This document shows, one piece after another, positions 19,421 to 27,594 of a DNA stretch of 64,000 bases (the first letter of the stretch is position 1; every line of letters begins with the position of its first letter). The DNA lies in NCBI RefSeq assembly GCF_001594145.1, contig NZ_LVCF01000025.1:1-64000 (forward strand), given 5' to 3'. The notes under the pieces are model-generated. The model searched no databases. It worked only from the letters and a program-made list of their open reading frames with translations, and was not told the origin of the DNA. This stretch comes from Branchiibius sp. NY16-3462-2 (lineage in GTDB: Bacteria > Actinomycetota > Actinomycetes > Actinomycetales > Dermatophilaceae). A program made the position numbers and the translations under genes.

Positions 19421-19447
19421 TGGAAACATATTTCCGTATTTCGGAAA
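19421..19447. promoter_or_regulatory. IclR-type operator between iclR and the allantoinase operon
   Basis: TGGAA-ACATAT-TTCCG (19421-19436) overlaps TTTCCG-TATTT-CGGAAA (19431-19447). They sit 17 nt upstream of the DUF6986 start and 72 nt from the divergent regulator gene. A TGGAA-N6-TTCCA element also precedes xdhA, and a one-mismatch version precedes the permease. Confidence 0.7.
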
Positions 19448-19463
19448 CTATCCGGGAGGGCCC

Positions 19464-20714
19464 ATGGACCAGACAGACATCGTCACCGCGCTGCAGCGTC
19501 AACTGGACGACACGCTGCGCGAGGCCGACGCCGACCTGGCCGCCCGCTACCCCGGTGACCGCACCGACCGGCAACCGATCCATACCGTCTACGTCCCCGG
19601 CGACCGCGTCAGCGCCGATCTGCCGCGGGCCTGGGGTGACGAGGCACTGCGGCTGCTGACCGCGTACGCGCCAGACGCCGCGACCCTGGCTGCCGCCCTG
19701 GGCGAGCCGGTGGCGGACATCGAGCCGATCTACCCGCTCATCGTGGCCAAACTGCAGCGCGAACCGATCGAGGACCTGCGGATCGACTTCGAGGACGGCT
19801 ACGGGCGCCGGCCCGACGCGGTCGAGGACGCTGACCTGCAAAGCTGCCTCTCGGCGTACGCCGATCAACGGACTGCCGGGATCCGCCCACCCTGGTGGGG
19901 GATCCGGTTCAAGTCCTTCGAGGCACCCACCCGCGACCGCGGGGTTCGCACCCTCGCCGGCTTCCTGGCTGGAGTCATCGAAAACGGCCAGGTGCCAACG
20001 GGTCTCACCCTCACGTTGCCCAAGGTGACCTCGGTGGGGCAGGTCAGCGCGATGGCCGACGCCCTGGACGCTCTTGAAGAAGCACTCGGCGCTCCGGCCG
20101 GCAGCATCGGCTTCGAGATCCAGGTCGAGACGGCGCAGGCGATCATGGCCCCGGACGGCACCGCGGCCGTTGCGGCGATGGTGCATGCCGGGCGCGGCCG
20201 GGTCACCTCGTTGCACTACGGCACCTTCGACTACTCCGCGGGGCTGGGGATTGCCGCGGCCTATCAGTCGCTGGACCACCCGGTCGCCGACCACGCCAAG
20301 AACGTCATGCAGGTCGCAGCAGCACAGACCGGCGTGCGACTGTCCGACGGCTCCACCAACGTGGTGGCGTTCGGCACCGCCGAGCAGGCGTTCGCGACGT
20401 GGCGGCTGCACGCCGACCTGGTCCAGCGCTCGCTCGTCCGGGGCATCTACCAGGGTTGGGACATGGCGCCGGGGCACCTGGTGTCCCGGTACGCCGCGAC
20501 CTACCTGTTCTTCCGCCGGGCCTTCGATCCCGCGTGCTCCCGACTGGCGGCGTACGTGCAACGCATCGGGGGGGACGTCATGGACGAACCGGCCACCGCC
20601 CGCATGCTCTCCAGCGCTCTGCTGCGCGGGATCGCCTGCGGCGCGTTCAGCCAGGCGGAGGTCACCGACCGCACCGGTCTTGACCAGGACGCACTGACCG
20701 GACTGACCCGATGA
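19464..20714 (+). CDS. DUF6986 aldolase/citrate-lyase-like protein
   Basis: This 416-residue protein starts after GGGAGGG. Segments DLRIDFEDGYGRRPDAVED, TLTLPKVTSVGQVSAM, IGFEIQVETAQAIMAP and SLHYGTFDYSAGLGI match the fold of the HpcH/HpaI aldolase and malate-synthase-like superfamily, with acidic metal ligands (EDGY, FEIQVET, FDYSA). I recognise it as the actinobacterial DUF6986 group. It overlaps allB by 4 nt and leads the allantoin operon. A role in handling glyoxylate or ureidoglycolate released downstream is plausible but only inferred. Confidence 0.75.
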   Translation: MDQTDIVTALQRQLDDTLREADADLAARYPGDRTDRQPIHTVYVPGDRVSADLPRAWGDEALRLLTAYAPDAATLAAALGEPVADIEPIYPLIVAKLQREPIEDLRIDFEDGYGRRPDAVEDADLQSCLSAYADQRTAGIRPPWWGIRFKSFEAPTRDRGVRTLAGFLAGVIENGQVPTGLTLTLPKVTSVGQVSAMADALDALEEALGAPAGSIGFEIQVETAQAIMAPDGTAAVAAMVHAGRGRVTSLHYGTFDYSAGLGIAAAYQSLDHPVADHAKNVMQVAAAQTGVRLSDGSTNVVAFGTAEQAFATWRLHADLVQRSLVRGIYQGWDMAPGHLVSRYAATYLFFRRAFDPACSRLAAYVQRIGGDVMDEPATARMLSSALLRGIACGAFSQAEVTDRTGLDQDALTGLTR

Positions 20715-22078
20715 GCGGGGATACTGACGTGGTGAGTTTCGATCTCGTGGTGCGGGCGCACGACTCCGTTGTCGGCTCGGGTGACGATGTGCGCACCGGC
20801 CCGGTGAGCGTAGCCGTGCAGGACGGCCGGATCGCGCAGGTCGGGCCATTCGACGCCGATTGGGCTGCAACGGAAACCGTCGAGTTGGGCGCCGACGAGG
20901 TACTCATCCCCGGTGGCGTCGACACCCACGTGCACGTCAACGAGCCTGGTCGCACCGACTGGGAGGGCTTCACCACCGCGACCCGTGCGGCCCTGTCCGG
21001 CGGGACGACCAGCATCATCGACATGCCCCTGAACAGCCTGCCCTCCACGGTCACCGTGGACGCCTTGCACACCAAGCAGGATGCTGCCTCGGGTCAGTGT
21101 TACGTCAACGTGGGCTTCTGGGGCGGCGCGATCCCCGGCAACCTGGACGACCTCGAAAAACTAGACAGCGCAGGGGTTTTCGGCTTCAAGTGCTTCTTGG
21201 TGGACTCCGGCGTCCCGGAGTTCCCGCCGCTGTCGACGGCCGAGTTCACGACCTATCTGGCCCGGACCGCCGAGCTCGGCGCATTGATGATCGTGCACGC
21301 CGAGGACGGCGACGAGTTGGCCAAAGCTCCTGTCGCACAGGGGCCGCGCTACACCGACTTCACCGCGTCCCGCCCGGACGCCAGTGAGGTCACCGCGATC
21401 CGCACCGTCATCGAAGCAGTCCGAGCGACCGGTGGCCGCGCCCACATCCTGCACCTGTCGAGCGCAGCAGCGTTGCCGGAGATCCGAGCCGCGAAGGCCG
21501 AGGGCCTGCCTCTGACTGTGGAGACCTGCCCGCACTACCTGACCTTCGCCGCCGAGACCATCCGTGACGGTTCGACGGCGCACAAGTGCTGCCCCCCGAT
21601 CCGCAGCGACGCCAACCGCGATGCCCTCTGGGAAGCATTGGCAGACGGCACGATTGACATCGTCGTGAGTGATCACTCGCCGTGCACCGTCGATCTGAAG
21701 CTGGTCGAGTCCGGTGACCTCGGCGCGGCCTGGGGCGGTGTCGCGTCGGTGCAGTTGGCCCTGGCGGCGGTGTGGACCGAGGCCCAGCGGCGCGGCTTTG
21801 CACTCACCGATGTCGTGCGGTGGATGAGCACCTCCCCTGCCGCGCTGGTCGGCCTGGCCGGCAAGGGTGCGATCGAGGTCGGCCGGGACGCGGACCTGGT
21901 CGCGTGGGCGCCCGCGCAGAGCTACACCGTGCACGCCGCCGATCTGCAGCACAAGAACAAACTGACTGCCTACGAAGGCGTTTCGCTGTCCGGTGTGGCC
22001 CGCCGGGTCTGGCTGCGCGGCGCACCGGCCACCATCGAACGCCCCGACGGGCAGTTCCTGATCCGAGGAGAACGATGA
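20711..22078 (+). CDS. allB: Allantoinase
   Basis: This 455-residue amidohydrolase opens the hydantoin ring of allantoin to give allantoate. Metal ligands are seen as DTHVHVNEPGRTDWEGF (His73, His75), the lysine of GVFGFKCFLVDSG that is normally carboxylated, HILHLSS, and VVSDHSPC. It overlaps the DUF6986 gene and alc by 4 nt on either side, making a three-gene operon. The start could be this ATG or a GTG a few codons in; the overlap favours this one. Confidence 0.95.
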   Translation: MSGDTDVVSFDLVVRAHDSVVGSGDDVRTGPVSVAVQDGRIAQVGPFDADWAATETVELGADEVLIPGGVDTHVHVNEPGRTDWEGFTTATRAALSGGTTSIIDMPLNSLPSTVTVDALHTKQDAASGQCYVNVGFWGGAIPGNLDDLEKLDSAGVFGFKCFLVDSGVPEFPPLSTAEFTTYLARTAELGALMIVHAEDGDELAKAPVAQGPRYTDFTASRPDASEVTAIRTVIEAVRATGGRAHILHLSSAAALPEIRAAKAEGLPLTVETCPHYLTFAAETIRDGSTAHKCCPPIRSDANRDALWEALADGTIDIVVSDHSPCTVDLKLVESGDLGAAWGGVASVQLALAAVWTEAQRRGFALTDVVRWMSTSPAALVGLAGKGAIEVGRDADLVAWAPAQSYTVHAADLQHKNKLTAYEGVSLSGVARRVWLRGAPATIERPDGQFLIRGER

Positions 22079-23130
22079 CCCCACCCAACCGCCGCAGCCG
22101 GCGCCTCGCGACCGAGGCGGATCTGCCGGACTTCGTGGTCCTGCCCGATCTGGCCTCCCGCGCCATGGGTTCGGGGGTCGTGGCCGCCAACGATGAGTTG
22201 TTCGCCGAGAAGGAGAACCTCATCAAGCCGGAGGAGCCGACCTACTCCACCTACACCTTCGGTCACAAGGGTCAGGTGTACGACGGGTGGGAGACCCGTC
22301 GCCGCCGTGAACCCGGATTCGACTGGGCCATCGTGCGATTGGGCGCTCCCGGTGTGGTGCGCGGCATCATCGTCGACACCGCCTACTTCAAGGGCAACTA
22401 CCCGCCGGAGGTGTCCGTGCAGGGTGCGGTCATCGACGGCTACCCCTCGGCTGAGGAGCTGGAGGACACCGACTGGTTCGACCTGATGCCCCGATCCGCG
22501 GTCAAGGGCGATGACCTGAACTCCTTCGACGTGGACTGCGACCGGTTGGTCACCCACGTGCGCCTTTGTATGCACCCTGACGGCGGCATCGCGCGGCTGC
22601 GGGTGCACGGTGAAGTAGTCGCCGACCCGCAGTTCATCGGCCGGGTCAACGTCAACCTCGCCGCGCTGGACTGCGGTGCCGGGATCGCCGGCTGCTCCAA
22701 CATGTTCTACTCCTCGCCGACCAACCTGATCATGCCCGGCAACGCCCGGCTGATGGGTGAGGGCTGGGAGACCTCCCGGCGCCGCGACGACGGCAACGAC
22801 TGGGTCGAGGTGCGCCTGGCCGGACCGGGGACCGTCGGTGTCGTCGAGTTGGACACCCGCTACTTCCTGGGCAACGCCCCCGGCTGGGCTCGGGTGACCG
22901 GGTGGTCGGCGGATCGCTCCCAGGAGGTCGAGATCCTGCCCAAGACCCGCCTGCAGCCTGACACCCGGCACCGCTTCCGCGTCGACAGTTCCGATGAGAT
23001 CGCTTTCGCCCGCCTCGACGTCTATCCCGACGGTGGGATGGCAAGGCTGCGGCTGCTCGGCGAACTGTCCGAAGCAGGGCGCCAGGCCATCCACCAGCGG
23101 TGGACGAGCGCAGGCGGCCCAGCCCGCTGA
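22075..23130 (+). CDS. alc: Allantoicase
   Basis: This 351-residue protein hydrolyses allantoate to ureidoglycolate and urea. It has the duplicated allantoicase fold: KGQVYDGWETRRRREPGFDWAIVRLG in the first half and GEGWETSRRRDDGNDWVEVRLAG in the second, each followed by DTAYFKGNYPP or DTRYFLGNAPG. The start overlaps the allB stop, and AGGAG lies just upstream. No ureidoglycolate lyase gene is seen in the window. Confidence 0.95.
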   Translation: MTPPNRRSRRLATEADLPDFVVLPDLASRAMGSGVVAANDELFAEKENLIKPEEPTYSTYTFGHKGQVYDGWETRRRREPGFDWAIVRLGAPGVVRGIIVDTAYFKGNYPPEVSVQGAVIDGYPSAEELEDTDWFDLMPRSAVKGDDLNSFDVDCDRLVTHVRLCMHPDGGIARLRVHGEVVADPQFIGRVNVNLAALDCGAGIAGCSNMFYSSPTNLIMPGNARLMGEGWETSRRRDDGNDWVEVRLAGPGTVGVVELDTRYFLGNAPGWARVTGWSADRSQEVEILPKTRLQPDTRHRFRVDSSDEIAFARLDVYPDGGMARLRLLGELSEAGRQAIHQRWTSAGGPAR

Positions 23131-23151
23131 TCGGCGTACGTCGATCGGCAG
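23127..23151. terminator. Imperfect hairpin between convergent alc and luxR-type genes
   Basis: The segment is nearly identical to the perfect hairpin at 31378-31405, sharing GATCGGCGTACGTCGATCGG. Both copies lie between convergent genes and are followed by a C-rich run and TTTGACG. A shared bidirectional terminator is likely. Confidence 0.55.
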
Positions 23152-23194
23152 CTCTCCGCCACCCCCTCACCCCCCCACCTTTTGACGCTGTAGG

Positions 23195-25861
23195 TCAGCG
23201 GGTTTCCGCACGGAGAATGTCGCGAAGCTGGGATCGTGCGGTAATCCCGAGTTTGGGAAACATGCGATACAGGTGCGAGCCCACCGTGCGCGGGGACAGT
23301 GACAGCATCGCGCCGATCTGCTTGTTGGACATTCCGTCCGCAGCCAACCGGGCGATCTGGTCCTCCTGCGCGGTCAACGGCAGCGGGTTCTGGGCGCCGC
23401 CATCGAACGGTACGCCGGCAGCGCGCAACTCGCGATCGGCGCGCTCGACCAGGCGCAGCTGACCCAGCGCCCGGAGCACGTCGGCAGCCTCCTTGAGCGG
23501 GCGCCGCGCCTCTGTCACCCGCCGGCTGCGCCGTAGCCACATCCCGTGGGCGAGCAGTGCCCGCGCCCGCTGATACCCGGTCGCACGATCGATGGACGCG
23601 TTGTACAGCTCCTCGGCGGCGTCATCGGCAGCAAGCAGGGCCCGCGCCAGGGACACCTGGCCGATCAGCTCGCGGGTTCCGAGTCGGGCAGCGATCCGTT
23701 CCCACCGATCAACGACCGGCCGGATCGGTGCGAGGTCGACACCCGCCAGCACGGCACTCTCGACCAGGTCGGCGATCGCCCAGCCAGCAAGATACTCGTG
23801 ATAGGCGGGATCCGACGGGTCATGCACCCGCCAGAAGCTGTCGTACGCCTCCTGGAATCGGTCGCCGCTGAGCAGCACACGACCGTTGGCGAGTTCGACG
23901 ACCGCCAGCACCGGATCCACGACCGACCCGATGATCTGCCCGCGGACCGCATCAATAGTGGCCAATGCCTTTGTCTCCGAGACGAACTGAGCCTCCACAG
24001 CCGCACGAGTAGCGGCCAGTGCGGGACCGACGGAGAGGACTTCACTGCCAGCGAGCTCGTCAGCATCGTGCAGCCGAATCGCCGCCTCACGCACGTTGCC
24101 CAGCCGGAGGGCGATCGACGCCTCCGCGGTAAGCGACTCCGCCAACAGCCCCCACATGCGCGCCGCGCGGAGCCGTTGGGACGCAGCCCGCGCCAACGGG
24201 CTGGCCAGGTCCGGCGCCCAGACGGCGGAGGCCGCACTGGCCACCATGTGCAACAGCCGAGGGTCCGGCACGTCGGCTGGTGCGATCCGCCGGGCGATCT
24301 CCACAAAGGCGGGCCCGTGCTCGATCGGGTCGGCGTGGACCAGGAGCGCCTGCCGCAGGATGCCGTCACCGAAGCCGGCACTGACTCCGCGTGCCAGCTC
24401 GGTCCGCGTCCCCGGTTCCAGTCGGGTGCGGTACAACGTCCGGAACAGCAACGGAGAGAACAGCTCTCGGGTCTCGCACGCTCCCTCAAGGCGCGAGAGA
24501 ACATCCAGTGCGCCCTGGGCAACGCGCTCACCCCGCGCGCCGCGGGCACCCAGCAACTCGCCGTACGTCACCACCACGGACCGCTCGACGGGACCGAGCC
24601 CGCTGTCGGCTGCCCACCGCAACAGCCGGCCCGCGCGTGCGGTGAATCCGAGGTCGACCGCCAACGTGACGGCGGCGATCAGACGGTCGACCCGCAGCGC
24701 CGGGTCGAGCGCGTGCCGCGCCGCGAGTTCGAGCGCGTCGAGCGCGAGGTCCGCTTCATCGCGATGTAGTGCGACGACGGCGACTTCAGCCAGTTCCCGG
24801 CCGAGCGCGGCGTCCGGGTCCGCGACCGCCAGTGCGCGATGGCAGGCGCGCTGCGGTGCAGGAAGCGCGGTCAGGGCGGCCAGCACACTATGGGCTCGTT
24901 GCAGCTGGTCAGGTCGCACCTGTTGGCGCAGGACCGCCCCGGTCAGGGGGTGCCTGAATCGCACGCGGTCGTCGCACACATCGCAGACCCCGCGCTGCAC
25001 GGCCGTCGCCAGCACGTCCGGCGACGGCAGCCCGGAGACCGGCAGCTGTGGTTCCAGAGCCACCAACAGCAACATCTCGCGGGTCGGGGCGGGCAGCCCG
25101 TCCAGATCGACTCCTGGTGCGGTCAGTCCGTAGACCCGGCTCCCGGGGCCGTCGACCGCGTGACCCACGACCGCGGCGGCCAGCGTACGGATCGCGAGCG
25201 GATTGCCGGCCGCCTCACGGACTACCCATTGCCTTTGTTCGCAGGTCAATTCAGGCGATAGCCAACGAACGACCCGGCGGGCGGCTGAATCGTCGAGCGG
25301 ATCCAGGCGTAGCGACTCGAAACTTCCGTCGACCAAACCATCGGCCTGCTCCTCGCTGGTCGTCAGCACCAGAAGGGCCGGCAACTCGCTCATGCGGTCG
25401 GCGAGCAAGGTGACCACCTGCCGTGAGGCGACGTCGATCCGGTCGAGGTTGTCGACGATCAGCAGACCGCGGCGCACGCCCAGGCCACTGCGCAGCACGT
25501 CCAGCACGGCTAAGGCGACCGCATAGGCCGGGGGTGGTGACTCGGCGCCGAAGCGGAACGCCTCGCGCAAGGGGCTTGTGGCCGGGAGCTCGGACGCCAT
25601 AGCCCCTACCAGTTGATGCAGAGCGGCGTACGGCGGCAGCTGCGCCGCTGCCGCGCCGCCGGTCCGCCGGACCTCGACCCCCGCCGCCGCGGCCCAGGTG
25701 TCCAAGTCCGCCACCAGTGCGCTCTTGCCCGATCCGATCGGCCCGCGGACCACCGCGACGAAACCGTGGTCCCCCGATGTCTGCACCATGCGCCGCAACC
25801 GGGCGATCTCGCGGTCGCGACCGGCCAGCATCGGTCCGGGCGACGAGGGGCGACCACTCAC
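23195..25861 (-). CDS. Large LuxR-type ATPase regulator (LAL/MalT-like)
   Basis: This 888-residue regulator has a STAND-type ATPase at the N-terminus, with Walker A GPIGSGKS at about residues 40-47 and Walker B GLLIVDNLDRI. A long Ala/Leu/Arg-rich helical repeat region follows. The C-terminal LuxR domain is LTAQEDQIARLAADGMSNKQIGAMLSLSPRTVGSHLYRMF. Such proteins are effector- and ATP-dependent activators. It diverges from the six-gene operon starting at 26018, with 156 nt between them, and is its obvious candidate regulator. The GTG start is chosen for GAAGGTGG upstream; an ATG 11 codons in is the alternative. Confidence 0.88.
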   Translation of the reverse strand: MSGRPSSPGPMLAGRDREIARLRRMVQTSGDHGFVAVVRGPIGSGKSALVADLDTWAAAAGVEVRRTGGAAAAQLPPYAALHQLVGAMASELPATSPLREAFRFGAESPPPAYAVALAVLDVLRSGLGVRRGLLIVDNLDRIDVASRQVVTLLADRMSELPALLVLTTSEEQADGLVDGSFESLRLDPLDDSAARRVVRWLSPELTCEQRQWVVREAAGNPLAIRTLAAAVVGHAVDGPGSRVYGLTAPGVDLDGLPAPTREMLLLVALEPQLPVSGLPSPDVLATAVQRGVCDVCDDRVRFRHPLTGAVLRQQVRPDQLQRAHSVLAALTALPAPQRACHRALAVADPDAALGRELAEVAVVALHRDEADLALDALELAARHALDPALRVDRLIAAVTLAVDLGFTARAGRLLRWAADSGLGPVERSVVVTYGELLGARGARGERVAQGALDVLSRLEGACETRELFSPLLFRTLYRTRLEPGTRTELARGVSAGFGDGILRQALLVHADPIEHGPAFVEIARRIAPADVPDPRLLHMVASAASAVWAPDLASPLARAASQRLRAARMWGLLAESLTAEASIALRLGNVREAAIRLHDADELAGSEVLSVGPALAATRAAVEAQFVSETKALATIDAVRGQIIGSVVDPVLAVVELANGRVLLSGDRFQEAYDSFWRVHDPSDPAYHEYLAGWAIADLVESAVLAGVDLAPIRPVVDRWERIAARLGTRELIGQVSLARALLAADDAAEELYNASIDRATGYQRARALLAHGMWLRRSRRVTEARRPLKEAADVLRALGQLRLVERADRELRAAGVPFDGGAQNPLPLTAQEDQIARLAADGMSNKQIGAMLSLSPRTVGSHLYRMFPKLGITARSQLRDILRAETR

Positions 25862-26017
25862 CGCACCACCTTCGCATCTTCGCGGCCCTGGGCCCACCGC
25901 CCGATCGTGCGCCTGAGCAAACACCCGGGCAAGTGCAGTCACGTGACTGAAGCCAGCCACCCCGCAACCGATGCACGGTGAGAAGTGTCCGACAACGACA
26001 ACGAGGAGGAACTGCCG

Positions 26018-27013
26018 ATGAACACATCGCAACCCACCATCACCACGGTCGCCGAGTTTCCGCTGCACACCATGCCGGAGAACCTGGCCGTCCGGGCCGA
26101 CGGCTCGATCCTGGTCGTCGCCTCCCCGCAGCGCCAGCTGTGGTACGTCCCCGCACCGTCCGGGACGCTGCCGGTCGAACCCGTCCTGCTCGAGACTTTC
26201 GACGAGGAGCAGTTGGCCCAGAGCCTGGTCGAGGTGGAACCCGATCTGTTCCTGGTGACGACGTACGGCGATGCAGTCCTACGCCGCCTCGACCTGCGCG
26301 GGTGGACCCCTGGCGAACCGGTATCCACCACCACCGTGTTCCGTTTCGACCCGCCGGCCGGCCCCAACGGCGCTGCTCTGGTCGGGCCTGGCGTGATGTT
26401 GCTGGCCGACTGCGTCGAGGGCCTGATCTGGCGACTCGACGTCACCGACGACGCACGAACCGTGGCGGCCAGCGTCTGGCTCAAGGATGAATCCATGGCG
26501 GCCGGGGGTGGTCATCCGGACGTGAAGTTCTCCGACACCCAGAGCGTGCCCTTCCCCGGCATCAACGGGCTGGCCTTCGGCCCCAAGACCCAACACGTCT
26601 ACTGGGCCACCTCGTCACTCGGGGTCTTCGCGCGTGTTGCTATCGACCCCGACAGCTATGAGCCCACGGGACCGGTCGAGAAGCTAGCGGACGTCGTGAA
26701 CTGTGACGACCTCTGCCTCGATGAAGATCTGGGCGTCGCCTACATCGCACGCCACCCGGACCACATCATCGAACGCGCACCGCTGGATCCGAACCGCCCG
26801 GCGCCGGACCAGCGGCCGGCCGCCGGTGATCCGTTCACCGACGCCCTGATCGGACCGACCAGCATCGACTGGGGTAGGAGCCCGGGCGACTACGGCCGGG
26901 TCGCCTACGCCCCCACCGACGGTGGTGTCATCAAGTTGCCCGCCGACGGTCAGCTGCGGCCGGCCCGGTTGGTGCGCATCGAATTTTCCTCGGCACACCA
27001 GGACACGCTGTGA
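26018..27013 (+). CDS. SMP-30/gluconolactonase-like beta-propeller protein
   Basis: This 331-residue protein looks like a six-bladed propeller: repeated strand pairs such as AVRADGSILVVASPQRQLWYV, PNGAALVGPGVMLLADCVEGLIWRLD, INGLAFGPKTQHVYWATSSLG and DDLCLDEDLGVAYIARHP. The order fits the SMP-30/gluconolactonase superfamily, although the classic N-terminal metal Glu in an EGPVW motif is not obvious (MPENLAV is nearest), so lactonase activity is uncertain. No signal peptide. The start follows GAGGAGG. It is the first gene of a six-gene operon in which every junction is a 4-nt overlap. Confidence 0.78.
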   Translation: MNTSQPTITTVAEFPLHTMPENLAVRADGSILVVASPQRQLWYVPAPSGTLPVEPVLLETFDEEQLAQSLVEVEPDLFLVTTYGDAVLRRLDLRGWTPGEPVSTTTVFRFDPPAGPNGAALVGPGVMLLADCVEGLIWRLDVTDDARTVAASVWLKDESMAAGGGHPDVKFSDTQSVPFPGINGLAFGPKTQHVYWATSSLGVFARVAIDPDSYEPTGPVEKLADVVNCDDLCLDEDLGVAYIARHPDHIIERAPLDPNRPAPDQRPAAGDPFTDALIGPTSIDWGRSPGDYGRVAYAPTDGGVIKLPADGQLRPARLVRIEFSSAHQDTL

Positions 27014-27594
27014 GCGCCGCCGACCTCGGCGGTCGCCTGCCCCTGGCCGACCCCGTACACCTCGACCCCGCGCAGCGCGACCTCTACGACCACCTGATGT
27101 CCACCTGGGTCAAGTTCGCCGACAGCATCGGCGTCCAGGCAGCGACCGAGGACAAGCGGCTCATCGGACCGTTCAACGCTCTGTTGCTGCATCCCGAACT
27201 GGCCACGAGCATCTCGGATCTGCAGGTGGCCGAGTCCGCCGGCACCACCTTGTCCCCACGCATCCGGCAGATCGCGATCCTGCTGACCGGTGGGGTATGG
27301 CGGGCCGACTACGAGCTCTACGCCCAGTTCGGGCAGGCCCGGGAGCTGGGCTTCTCCGAGGAGGAGGTCATCCGCCTGTGCGCGGGCGAGGTCCCCGAGT
27401 CGCTGGTCGGCGACGAGCACGCCGTGGCGGAAGCGGCGTGGCAGTTGGCCACGAAGCACCGGGTCGACGACGACGCCTACAGCGCAGCGGTGGCGGCGGT
27501 GGGTCCGGAAGGACTGTTCGACCTGTGCATGGTCATGGGCGTCTACCACGCGATGTGCTCGCTGATGGCCCTGTTCGAGGTTCCCGCGCCGTGA
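27010..27594 (+). CDS. Carboxymuconolactone decarboxylase (CMD/AhpD-like) family protein
   Basis: This 194-residue helical protein has the CMD pattern: FNALLLHPELATSISDLQVAESAGTTLSPRIRQIAILLTGG followed by WRADYELYAQFGQARELGFSEEEV. The redox CxxC of AhpD is absent, so a peroxidase-reducing role is unlikely. Members of this group occur in many catabolic operons, often without a defined reaction. The GTG start overlaps the previous stop (GTGA), and the stop overlaps the next GTG. Confidence 0.82.
   Translation: MSAADLGGRLPLADPVHLDPAQRDLYDHLMSTWVKFADSIGVQAATEDKRLIGPFNALLLHPELATSISDLQVAESAGTTLSPRIRQIAILLTGGVWRADYELYAQFGQARELGFSEEEVIRLCAGEVPESLVGDEHAVAEAAWQLATKHRVDDDAYSAAVAAVGPEGLFDLCMVMGVYHAMCSLMALFEVPAP

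Noticed and set aside
18588..20870. A 760-codon frame extending the IclR gene upstream
   Set aside because: The extension overlaps the DUF6986 gene on the other strand and lacks any domain. The IclR protein proper starts at 19349 after a good ribosome-binding site.
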